Assembly: GCA_031256755.1 (NCBI GenBank)
Contig: JAIRPZ010000026.1
Span: 1-9,131 of the forward strand
DNA: 9,131 bases
Direction: 5' to 3'
Source: Planctomycetaceae bacterium
Lineage (GTDB): Bacteria; Planctomycetota; Planctomycetia; Pirellulales; Thermoguttaceae
The position numbers were made by a program, and so were the translations under genes. Positions 1-6,951 of the stretch are shown here, one piece after another. The number at the start of each line of letters is the position of its first letter. Within the stretch, counting starts at the first letter, position 1. Under the pieces are notes generated by a model. The model had not been told where the DNA came from and made no database searches. It worked only from the letters and a program-made list of their open reading frames with translations.

Positions 1-85
1 TTTTGATGCAGAAAAAACAGCCGGATTGAATGATCGTCCGTTTGTATCATCACGAAGCGGTCTCGGATACGGACAATCGCTTATC

Positions 86-1150
86 TTAACCAATCAGCGA
101 AACGGCAGTCCTGTTGTTAGCGGCTGCAAAACAAAAGGACATTACGCCTTTATTGATTTTGCTGCATTTTCTGCGAAAAATGCTTACCCGTTTTGATAGA
201 AGGGAATATCCCCTTTTCTTTTTCTTGCTGCTGAGAAATTGTTTGGCATCGAATACGGAAACGTCCGGCACGGTAAAATCAATGCTTGTAATGGTGCTGA
301 TTTCGGACTGCTGTAATTTTTTGCCGTCAGCATCCCATGTTTCTATCGTCGTTTTCGTTAATTTCGGAAAAGTATCGGAGAAGTCATAGATGTTGCTTGT
401 CTTGAAGACCGCGTAGATTTCTCCTGTACTCTTAATACCTTCAATCATCGCATCTTTCACTGCCCAATAATAGTCGGGATAAAAAGAAACTCTGCCGTTT
501 GACTCAGTATTTCCGTAATAATAACCCATTGCAAGAGCGACCACTCTTTTCCCGTCAACAATTTCCTCTGTTATTCCTTTAATATATCCTCCCTGCTTCG
601 GCGAAGCCGCCCGCGCAGCGGAAATATCAAAAGGACACGACAAATCCACCGCTACACAATAAGGGGCAGCACCGGTTTGCCAATTAACATTGACGTGGTA
701 ATCTATCATGCCTGCCAGACGATCATGATTTTCGATTTCTATTTTTTCTGCCAGAGCGAGTGAAGGATTATTCCGGTCTTGCGACATAAACCGATAATAT
801 GCCCTGGGGTTGACCAAATAGCACATACGGAGTACCTTCGGTTTGCCGCGTCCCGCTCCCGGAACAGTTACTTGAGATTCAACAAGGCAGTATTGATGCC
901 CTATCCGTACAAAACGGAAACGTTCAGGATGACGTTGTTCTTCCGGTTTGTCCGAATCAAAAAATTCGGTTGTTCCAAGCATCGTGAGGTTCGAGTACCG
1001 TTCTTCCAATTTTTTAGCGTATTCCGCTCCCTCCTTGAGTAACATCCGCTGCGTTTCTGTCGGAACAAACACACCTTCCTCTGCGAAAGCCGATACTCCG
1101 AACAACATCAGCAGCAAAGCCCGTTGTACAAAAACCGCGTGATACTTCAT
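86..1150 (-). CDS. Secreted protein of unknown function, 3' end doubtful
   Basis: I do not recognise this 354-residue protein. An N-terminal signal peptide is visible: a hydrophobic stretch at residues 10-22 (ALLLMLFGVSAF) followed by a likely cleavage site AFA|EE at 23/24, so the product is probably periplasmic. The mature part has many Tyr/Phe-rich beta-like segments (residues 75-125, 205-300) and four Cys (88, 110, 165, 172). The stretch from about 245 to 300, ending in a TVPDVSVFD segment, vaguely resembles a LolA/LppX-like half-barrel; this is a weak inference. The ATG at 1150 is preceded by GGAG 12 bases upstream, which is a long spacing. After the Lys run at 309-312 the character changes to a basic, Cys-containing tail of about 42 residues. 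Skipping one base there would instead end the protein as GDIPFYQNG with a stop at 184-186. The gene is divergent from the efflux adaptor. Existence of the gene is fairly secure; its last 40 residues are not. Confidence 0.72.
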   Translation of the reverse strand: MKYHAVFVQRALLLMLFGVSAFAEEGVFVPTETQRMLLKEGAEYAKKLEERYSNLTMLGTTEFFDSDKPEEQRHPERFRFVRIGHQYCLVESQVTVPGAGRGKPKVLRMCYLVNPRAYYRFMSQDRNNPSLALAEKIEIENHDRLAGMIDYHVNVNWQTGAAPYCVAVDLSCPFDISAARAASPKQGGYIKGITEEIVDGKRVVALAMGYYYGNTESNGRVSFYPDYYWAVKDAMIEGIKSTGEIYAVFKTSNIYDFSDTFPKLTKTTIETWDADGKKLQQSEISTITSIDFTVPDVSVFDAKQFLSSKKKKRGYSLLSKRVSIFRRKCSKINKGVMSFCFAAANNRTAVSLIG

Positions 1151-1213
1151 GTTGTTTCTTTTCTCCGCAAAATCATTTTTAAGTGTATATCTGCGGAATG
1201 ATTTGCATGACGG

Positions 1214-1242
1214 ACAATAACGATTTCAACATTTCAAGTCAA
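1214..1242 (-). promoter_or_regulatory. Candidate sigma70-type promoter of the secreted-protein gene
   Basis: On the minus strand a -35-like TTGACT (1242-1237) is followed after 17 bases by TATTGT (1219-1214), a 4-of-6 match to TATAAT. Transcription would start near 1207, giving a leader of about 57 bases before the ATG at 1150. The -35 and spacing are good and the -10 is mediocre. Confidence 0.4.
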
Positions 1243-1453
1243 GAGAGAAATGCAGAAAAATCAGTCAATTTATAAAATTATTGATCGAAAACAATCCTGA
1301 AAAAACCAATGTTTTGCGGCAGTCATTTCCATTTGATACCGCACCCAAAAATCAATAAAATAACGAAAATTGACGGCATCAAAGGGACGGCAGGGGCAAT
1401 AAAGGCGTAATTCCTAATTCCCAAACAAAAAAATAAAACGAATATCAATCATC

Positions 1454-1481
1454 TTGTTTTTTTCTTCTTTCCGGTTAGAAT
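1454..1481 (+). promoter_or_regulatory. Candidate promoter of the efflux adaptor gene
   Basis: TTGTTT (1454-1459) and TAGAAT (1476-1481) are separated by 16 bases, placing a start near 1488 and a leader of about 44 bases. A direct repeat CCGGTTA occurs at 1471-1477, overlapping the -10, and again at 1494-1500 just past the expected start. Its 23-base period is about two helical turns, which could be a repressor site. There is no recognisable Shine-Dalgarno before the ATG at 1532. Confidence 0.45.
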
Positions 1482-1531
1482 AGGGGAAAAATCCCGGTTA
1501 AATCCGTTCCCTTCCTTTTCCTTGAATCAAT

Positions 1532-3064
1532 ATGCTGAACCGAATATTTCGAACTCTGCTCCGCCTGTGTTTCCTTTGTCTTTTACCGCTTTTTTTGAAC
1601 GGCTGCGGTCAACGGGCTGCCGCCGATAAAAAAATCACCGATATTGCGGCGGCAGTGCGGGCGGCAGTACAGGAAAAAACTGTTGCCGTCATCATCACTG
1701 ATGCCGAACAGAAAGATGTGCCGCTCTATATTTACGCTGAAGGACGCACCGTGCCGTCCAATGCGGTCGAAGTCCGGGCAAGAGTGGCTGGATACCTCGA
1801 AAAACTCTTTTTCCGTTCCGGTGCCATTGTCAAAGAGGGAGACCAACTCGCCCTGATTGAGCAGGCACAGTATCAAGTTGCTCTTGATGCCGCCAAAGCG
1901 GAACTTGCCAATCGGAAAGCCCAACTTGATCTTGCCGAAGCTAATTTGCAGCGGGGAAAAACGCTGTTTGAATCGAAAACGATTTCGTCCGAAGAATTTC
2001 AAACGCATCAGGCAAATCGGGATATGGCGGCGGCATCGCTCGATCTGGCAAAGTCCAATGTCCGCAATGCGGAATTAAATTTGCAATATACCGATATGAA
2101 ATCGCCGATTACCGGTAAAACAACAAAAAACCTTGTGGATGTCGGTAATTACGTCAGTCCCGGCGGTACGCAGTCGGTCATTCTTTCTGTTGCGCAACTT
2201 GATCCGATGTACGTTGAATTCAAGTTAAGCGACCGGCAGTTTACTGATTTGAAAGACCGTATCGGATTCAAAGAAGCGTTTGAAAAAGCGACTGCTGCCG
2301 GTAATACACCGCTGCCGGCTAAAGTGGACAAACCGCTTGCCTTGGCGAATACGCCTATCGGTGTTTCGCTGATGACCGGCGTAAACATTTTGGATTTTGA
2401 CTTCAATGTTTCCGGTCAAATCATTGCGATCATTGACAACCAGATCAATGTCGATACCGGTCAGATTACACTTCGCGGCGAAGTCCGCAATCCGCTGCTT
2501 GATACGGACGGTTCCGAGGACTTTATGCTTTATCCCGGTCAGATTTGCCGGGTTCGGATTCCGCTTGAAACGGTCAAAGATGCCGTGCTGATCCGTGAAG
2601 AAGCCATTTTAACCGACTTGGACACAAAATACGTGCTGGTCATCGGCAAGGGCATGTATCAGCCGAAGAATGCGATGGGCGAACCGCTGCGGTATAAAAT
2701 TGTTACAGAAAAGTATGAAGAAAAAGAAAAAACCGGCGGCGAAGAAAAAGTGGTCAAAAGCGGGGTGCGGGAAAAAATCGTTTTGATTGAACGCGGAAAC
2801 GAGGGAACGCCTGTACCGGAATACGAAACGTACACTGTTCGCCGCAAGGATATTAAACTTGGGCAGATTGTTGTCATCAAAGACAAAGATAAAAACGGCA
2901 AGGACATTGAGATTCAGCGGCGGATAGTGAAGGGCGGTTTGGCTCCGGGCGAACAGTATATCGTGAAGGGGGTTCAGCGGGCAAGAGTCGGGATGGAAGT
3001 CAAACCGATTACGCTGGAAGAATATGATATTCAGCGGGCTGCCGATCTGGAAAACAAGGAATGA
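1532..3064 (+). CDS. Periplasmic adaptor (membrane fusion) lipoprotein of an RND-type efflux pump
   Basis: This 510-residue protein is an AcrA/MexA/HlyD-family adaptor, which in tripartite pumps links an inner-membrane RND permease to an outer-membrane TolC-type channel. A lipoprotein signal is clear: a hydrophobic segment at 9-22 and lipobox LNGC with Cys25 as the lipid anchor. Then follow a first lipoyl half (about 80-110, RARVAGYLEKLFFRSGAIVK), an alpha-helical hairpin (about 113-185, heptad-like, rich in Ala/Leu/Glu), a second lipoyl half (186-222, MKSPITGKTTKNLVDVGNYV), a beta-barrel domain starting at LDPMYVEF (224-231), and a membrane-proximal domain from about 350. It is longer than the roughly 400 residues of AcrA. 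Extra length lies in the barrel (about 243-275) and especially in a Lys/Glu-rich charged stretch (about 375-460). No permease or TolC gene is adjacent: the next gene is convergent rlmN 12 bases away. The substrate cannot be told from the sequence. The ATG is the only start that keeps the signal peptide intact. Confidence 0.93.
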   Translation: MLNRIFRTLLRLCFLCLLPLFLNGCGQRAAADKKITDIAAAVRAAVQEKTVAVIITDAEQKDVPLYIYAEGRTVPSNAVEVRARVAGYLEKLFFRSGAIVKEGDQLALIEQAQYQVALDAAKAELANRKAQLDLAEANLQRGKTLFESKTISSEEFQTHQANRDMAAASLDLAKSNVRNAELNLQYTDMKSPITGKTTKNLVDVGNYVSPGGTQSVILSVAQLDPMYVEFKLSDRQFTDLKDRIGFKEAFEKATAAGNTPLPAKVDKPLALANTPIGVSLMTGVNILDFDFNVSGQIIAIIDNQINVDTGQITLRGEVRNPLLDTDGSEDFMLYPGQICRVRIPLETVKDAVLIREEAILTDLDTKYVLVIGKGMYQPKNAMGEPLRYKIVTEKYEEKEKTGGEEKVVKSGVREKIVLIERGNEGTPVPEYETYTVRRKDIKLGQIVVIKDKDKNGKDIEIQRRIVKGGLAPGEQYIVKGVQRARVGMEVKPITLEEYDIQRAADLENKE

Positions 3065-3068
3065 CGGA

Positions 3069-3089
3069 AAGCCGGTTTAATGCCGGCTT
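3069..3089. terminator. Hairpin at the convergent adaptor/rlmN junction
   Basis: A perfect 7-base inverted repeat AAGCCGG (3069-3075) / CCGGCTT (3083-3089) has a 7-base loop and overlaps the rlmN stop codon. It sits 5 bases past the adaptor stop, a position suiting a bidirectional terminator. Neither side has a proper T run (TTTCC on the minus strand, CTTCGG on the plus strand), so it may be a weak or factor-assisted terminator. Confidence 0.45.
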
Positions 3090-4141
3090 CGGCGGAGTTG
3101 TCCGCAGGCGGCGGCAATTTTGTCCCCCTTGCGGAACCGGATTTTGACCTGAATACCGCTTTGCTGCAACTGTTCGGCAAACTGCCGCACCATTTGTTCG
3201 GACGGCGCGCGGTAATGATTGGATTGGTCATTTGGTTCCGGTATCGGATTAAGGGGGATCAGGTTTACGATTGCCGTCCGGTGCCGCAGCAGAGCCGCTA
3301 ATTGCCGGACGTGTTCCGGGCGATCATTTACGCCGTCTATCAATGTGTATTCAAATGTAACCCGTCTGCCGGTTTTGCCGAAGTATTCATCAGCCGCTTG
3401 AAGTATGGATTCAATGCCGGTGAACCGGTTCTGCGGAATGATCTTTGTCCGCAACTCATCATTCGGGGCATGCAGCGAGACCGCCAGTTTGTAGCCCTTG
3501 CCGGTTTGTTGGACGGCATCGGCGAGTTTACGTATGCCTTCCGGGATACCTACGGTCGAAATCGTGACTCGGCGGACGCTCAAATCCAGTCCTTCCGGCG
3601 AGGTGATGATTTCCAAAGCGGAAAGCAAGGTATCAAGATTCAGAGTCGGTTCGCCGATGCCCATGACAACGATATGTGTTAACCGTTCTGTTTCCGGCAG
3701 AAGTTGATTGAGACGTAAAAGTTGTTCAAGTATTTCGCCTTTGGTGAGGTTGCGGACAAAGCCGTCCATTCCGCTGGCGCAAAAGACGCATTTCATAGCG
3801 CAGCCGACTTGAGTGCTGATGCATGCTGTCCGGTGCTGCCGGTCATCGCGCAGGAGAACACATTCGATTCGTTCTCTGTCTGCAAGTTCGAGCAATAGTT
3901 TTTGTGAGGAGTCGTCTGACTGCTTCCGGGAAATTTCTTTGCATTGCAGTATGCTGCCGAATTTTTCGGTCAATAATGTCCGAACACTTTTCGGCAGATC
4001 GGTCATTTGTTCAAACAGAGGGGTTTTTCGGGCGAATATCCAGCGTTTGATTTGTCCGGCTCGATAGCGGGGCAGTCCCCAATCGTCAAAAGCGGCGGCA
4101 AGTTCGGCGGTATCGAGTTCCAGAAACGGCATCGGCAGCAT
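3077..4141 (-). CDS. rlmN: RlmN: dual-specificity 23S rRNA A2503 / tRNA A37 C2-methyltransferase (radical SAM)
   Basis: RlmN methylates C2 of adenosine 2503 in 23S rRNA and of A37 in some tRNAs, using a radical-SAM mechanism with a methyl-cysteine intermediate; it acts in the cytoplasm on rRNA and tRNA. All key elements are present in 354 residues. The iron-sulfur motif CxxxCxxC is at Cys114, Cys118 and Cys121 (QVGCAMKCVFC). The SAM-binding GEP motif is at 163-165 (MGIGEPTLN). The two catalytic cysteines are Cys107 (TACISTQVGC) and Cys346 (GDKIAAACGQL), corresponding to Cys118 and Cys355 of the E. coli enzyme. The N-terminal helical accessory domain covers about 1-90. GDKIAAACGQL with the second cysteine favours RlmN, and the chromosomal housekeeping context argues against the resistance enzyme Cfr. 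The length is normal for the family. The ATG at 4141 lies 7 bases after a TATAAT; an in-frame ATG three codons later (4132) is an alternative start. Confidence 0.97.
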   Translation of the reverse strand: MLPMPFLELDTAELAAAFDDWGLPRYRAGQIKRWIFARKTPLFEQMTDLPKSVRTLLTEKFGSILQCKEISRKQSDDSSQKLLLELADRERIECVLLRDDRQHRTACISTQVGCAMKCVFCASGMDGFVRNLTKGEILEQLLRLNQLLPETERLTHIVVMGIGEPTLNLDTLLSALEIITSPEGLDLSVRRVTISTVGIPEGIRKLADAVQQTGKGYKLAVSLHAPNDELRTKIIPQNRFTGIESILQAADEYFGKTGRRVTFEYTLIDGVNDRPEHVRQLAALLRHRTAIVNLIPLNPIPEPNDQSNHYRAPSEQMVRQFAEQLQQSGIQVKIRFRKGDKIAAACGQLRRSRH

Positions 4142-4148
4142 AATCGGG

Positions 4149-4176
4149 ATTATACCCCCGCCGCCCGCAACGTCAA
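4149..4176 (-). promoter_or_regulatory. rlmN promoter, predicted leaderless
   Basis: On the minus strand TTGACG (4176-4171) and a perfect TATAAT (4154-4149) are 16 bases apart. Only CCCGATT separates the -10 from the ATG, so transcription should begin at or within a base or two of the A of the start codon, giving a leaderless mRNA. There is no room for a Shine-Dalgarno. The -35 is embedded in a tandem GACGTT hexamer repeat (4180-4169). Confidence 0.72.
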
Positions 4177-4253
4177 CGTCCTATCTTGTATGTTCGGCGG
4201 CGGCAAACGTATGCCCGCTGCATCTGTTAATCATCTGTGCGGGGACGGCGGCA

Positions 4254-6821
4254 TTACGACACCAACGCCTCTAAATCAGCAAAAGACATGTCTTTAACAG
4301 GAGCCGCACTGTCTTCCCAGTCCGCCGCCTTGTTCACCGGAGATGCATGGAACGATCCCGTCATCTGACTCACCGCTCCCACATCCACAATCAAACTCAC
4401 CGTTCCGTCACCCAAAATCGTACAGCCGGAGAATCCATTACTCTCGCCAATATAATCCGGCAAACCCTTAATCACGGTCTGCTGCTGACCAATAATCTCA
4501 TCCACAAAGAATGCAAACGACCGTCCGCTGTCTTCCGCAACAATCAAAATGCCGTCCTTTAATTTTTCCGCCCCCGGCTTGCAGCCGAAGACATCATACA
4601 ACCGCACGATCGGCACCATTTCTTCCCGAAGACGAAGGATTTCCCGCCCCTCCGGCGTAACTGTAACCTGACTTTTTGTCGGCACCAAACTTTCCCGAAT
4701 CGTTAATGTCGGAATCATATATTTTCCCTCGCCGACACGAACCAGCATCGCATCGACAATCGCCAATGTCAGCGGTATCCGAAGCGTAAAGGTTGAACCC
4801 TGCCCCGGCTTACTCGCAATGTCAATCCGCCCGTTCAATTTCTCAATGTTCCGCTTCACTACGTCCATTCCGACACCGCGTCCCGAAATGTCCGTAACCT
4901 TGTCCGCCGTCGAGAATCCCGGCTCAAAAATGAGTTTGAAAACCCGGTCGTCCGGCCAGTCCTTCGCATCTGTTCCGATCAATCCCTTTTCGATTCCCTT
5001 TGCCAAGATTTTTTCCCGATTGAGACCGCGCCCGTCGTCCGTAATCATAATCCACACTTCCCCTCCTTCGTGCTTGCCTTCGAGGGTAACCGAACCGGTA
5101 TCCGACTTGCCCGATTTGATTCGATCTTCCGTCGGTTCTACACCGTGATCGCAACTGTTTCGGACGATGTGAACCAGCGGATCGGCAATCTGCTCAATAA
5201 CGGTCTTATCGACTTCGGTCTCTTCGCCGACGAGGTTCAGTTTGATTTTCTTGCCGGACTTTGTGGACAAATCGTGGACAAGCCGAATCATTTTTCGGAA
5301 GGTTGCTGACAAAGGAATCATCCGCACCGACATAGCACAATCCTGCAATTCATCACAAATCCGGCGGAGTTGGTGCTTGGCTCTGTTGTAATACTCGTCT
5401 TCCACGTGAGCAACGGCAGGGCAGCGGGTTACCATTGATTCCGCAATGACCAATTCGCCGACAAGATTGATGAGAATATCGAGTTTATGCAGATCGACCC
5501 GAATATCCTGTTTCGCCGCCGCAGCGGGCTGACCCGGCTTGGCACCGGCAGCGGTTCCTCCACCTCCGGCAGGCGGTGCAACGTGCTTTGCCTGATCGTG
5601 ATCAGGCAAAATATCGGCAACAGTAATCGGTTTGGCGGCGGGCTTCGGCGCAGGAACGGGCGTTGCCGGTTGAGGAACCGCTGCCGCCGTTGTTGTTACG
5701 GTCACAGGAGAAACAGCGGATACAGCACCCGCCGCTCCCGGATCAACCATATTGCTGACATCTTTTCCCATCAGGGCATTCAATGCCCGAATGTGATAGT
5801 TCAAATCCTTGATTTTGCCGACTCCGCCTCCTTCGAGATCTTTGACGGCATCCCGCAGAACATCGAGCAAACTCAACAATTTGCCGATATTTTTTTCGTC
5901 CGACCCGATTTCGCCGCTGCGGAGTGCATCAAGCAGCGTTTCCATTGTGTGACTCAAATGCTCCAACTGTACCAAGCCCATAAAGCCGCAGTTCCCCTTG
6001 AAACTATGAATGTAGCGGAAGGAATCTTTCAGCGGTTCGACGTGATCTTCGTTGGGGTCAAGCACGATCAGCAACGCTTGTTCAGCGGCATCGAGTTGTT
6101 CAGTTGCTTCGAGAACAAATCCGTGCCGCATTTCGGGAGAGAGTTGCAATGCGGCAAGTTCGGGTTCCGGGTCAACATCAAGTGCTGCCGGCTGCGGCGG
6201 CGCGGAGACCGGAACTGCTGTGGCAGCGGCTTGGGCATTTTCGGCAGTAAAATCAATTTCATTGACCGGAATCGGCTGTTTGACCGGCTCGTCCGCCAGC
6301 GCACCGAAGGATAAATCCTCGTGATTGGCTGCGGTTTGCTGTCCGTTGTCGGACGTTTTCTCCTCTTCTTCACCGGCTGGCGGGGCAGCAATACCGGTCA
6401 ATTCGGATTCGTCCACTGCTTCGCCGGCAATATGCTTCTTCAACACGGCAATAATAGCGGCTGCCGGTTCGGTAAAACCTTCATCGTTGCCGGTCTGTTC
6501 GATGTGTTCAAACATCTCCCGGAAAAGATCAATGGCTTTGCAAAGAGTGGCGGTAATGGAGGCGGACAGGGATGCCTTGCCGTTGCGGATTTTATCGAGC
6601 AGCGATTCGGCTTCGTGTGTAACGGAAACAACGGTGGTGAGGGCGAGAAAGCCGGCACTCCCCTTCATGGAGTGGAAGAGGCGGAATATAGAGTTGATCA
6701 TTTCAGCATCGACGGCACCGGCTTTGGAGGCATCGTTGCTGATTTCGATGAGGGTGGGTTCAATTTCGTCAATATATTCGCGGGCTTCCTGAACGAATTC
6801 AGAGATCAACGACATATCCAT
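4254..6821 (-). CDS. cheA: CheA chemotaxis histidine kinase with two Hpt domains
   Basis: CheA autophosphorylates on a histidine under control of chemoreceptors and CheW, and passes the phosphate to CheY and CheB. Counting from the ATG at 6821 the protein has 855 residues. Hpt domain 1 spans about 3-130 with phospho-acceptor His50 (FRLFHSMKGSAGF). A Pro/Ala/Glu-rich linker follows (133-225). Hpt domain 2 spans about 229-351 with His272 (FRYIHSFKGNCGF). After a second Pro/Ala/Gly linker (353-437) come the P3 dimerisation helices (439-501, LDILINLVGELVI), the P4 ATPase domain with N box HIVRNSCDHG (551-560, Asn555), G1 box DDGRG (595-599), F box FEPGFST and G2 box GRGVGMD (647-653), and a P5 CheW-like domain (about 686-821). 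No P2 CheY-binding domain is apparent. The frame extends upstream to a TTG at 6878, but the ATG at 6821 has GGGAG 9 bases before it and is a better start. No cheW, cheY, cheB or receptor gene is in the window. Confidence 0.95.
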   Translation of the reverse strand: MDMSLISEFVQEAREYIDEIEPTLIEISNDASKAGAVDAEMINSIFRLFHSMKGSAGFLALTTVVSVTHEAESLLDKIRNGKASLSASITATLCKAIDLFREMFEHIEQTGNDEGFTEPAAAIIAVLKKHIAGEAVDESELTGIAAPPAGEEEEKTSDNGQQTAANHEDLSFGALADEPVKQPIPVNEIDFTAENAQAAATAVPVSAPPQPAALDVDPEPELAALQLSPEMRHGFVLEATEQLDAAEQALLIVLDPNEDHVEPLKDSFRYIHSFKGNCGFMGLVQLEHLSHTMETLLDALRSGEIGSDEKNIGKLLSLLDVLRDAVKDLEGGGVGKIKDLNYHIRALNALMGKDVSNMVDPGAAGAVSAVSPVTVTTTAAAVPQPATPVPAPKPAAKPITVADILPDHDQAKHVAPPAGGGGTAAGAKPGQPAAAAKQDIRVDLHKLDILINLVGELVIAESMVTRCPAVAHVEDEYYNRAKHQLRRICDELQDCAMSVRMIPLSATFRKMIRLVHDLSTKSGKKIKLNLVGEETEVDKTVIEQIADPLVHIVRNSCDHGVEPTEDRIKSGKSDTGSVTLEGKHEGGEVWIMITDDGRGLNREKILAKGIEKGLIGTDAKDWPDDRVFKLIFEPGFSTADKVTDISGRGVGMDVVKRNIEKLNGRIDIASKPGQGSTFTLRIPLTLAIVDAMLVRVGEGKYMIPTLTIRESLVPTKSQVTVTPEGREILRLREEMVPIVRLYDVFGCKPGAEKLKDGILIVAEDSGRSFAFFVDEIIGQQQTVIKGLPDYIGESNGFSGCTILGDGTVSLIVDVGAVSQMTGSFHASPVNKAADWEDSAAPVKDMSFADLEALVS

Positions 6822-6885
6822 AGCGGCTAACTCCCGATGAGAGGAACTTTCGATTGTTGGCGGAATCAAGGACTCCAATTTCCCT

Positions 6886-6914
6886 ATTATACCTTAACTT
6901 TTGAGAAAAAGCAA
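6886..6914 (-). promoter_or_regulatory. cheA promoter
   Basis: On the minus strand TTGCTT (6914-6909) is followed after 17 bases by a perfect TATAAT (6891-6886). The expected start, near 6879, leaves a leader of about 58 bases before the ATG at 6821, with the GGGAG Shine-Dalgarno at 6835-6831. The -35 lies about 38 bases past the pfk stop, so cheA has its own promoter in a very short spacer. Confidence 0.68.
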
Positions 6915-6951
6915 GTATATCGGGCAATCCCGCCGCGCCGCTGGCAGATTT

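Larger units (their letters stand above)
1151..1531. other. Divergent intergenic region, AT-rich, no gene seen
   Basis: This 381-base spacer separates two divergent genes. No plausible reading frame, tRNA or other structured RNA is visible. It is AT-rich, with several A and T runs and a near-palindrome around 1269-1281 (AATTTATAAAATT). It contains the candidate promoters listed separately for both flanking genes. It also holds a 15-base segment (1397-1411) that matches, in inverted orientation, bases 141-155 near the end of the upstream gene. Confidence 0.6.

Noticed and set aside
1644..2078. Short alternative-frame open frames within the efflux adaptor gene
   Set aside because: They overlap a well-supported adaptor frame and have no independent start signals or recognisable sequence.
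3077..4141. Cfr-type antibiotic-resistance methyltransferase instead of RlmN
   Set aside because: Cfr shares the cysteine motifs, but the GDKIAAACGQL end, the N-terminal domain and the chromosomal setting fit RlmN. A phylogeny would settle it.
4214..4243. Possible cheA terminator: CCCGC/GCGGG stem around a double CATCTGT repeat
   Set aside because: The stem is only 5 bases with a 20-base loop and no T run follows; it is too weak to call.
5487..6830. Long open frames on the plus strand opposite cheA (about 275 codons at 5487-6314 and 169 codons at 6321-6830)
   Set aside because: They are shadows of the cheA reading frame: low-complexity Arg/Gly/Cys-rich or Ser/Ala-rich translations with no domain, start site or promoter, over a gene whose domains are unmistakable.
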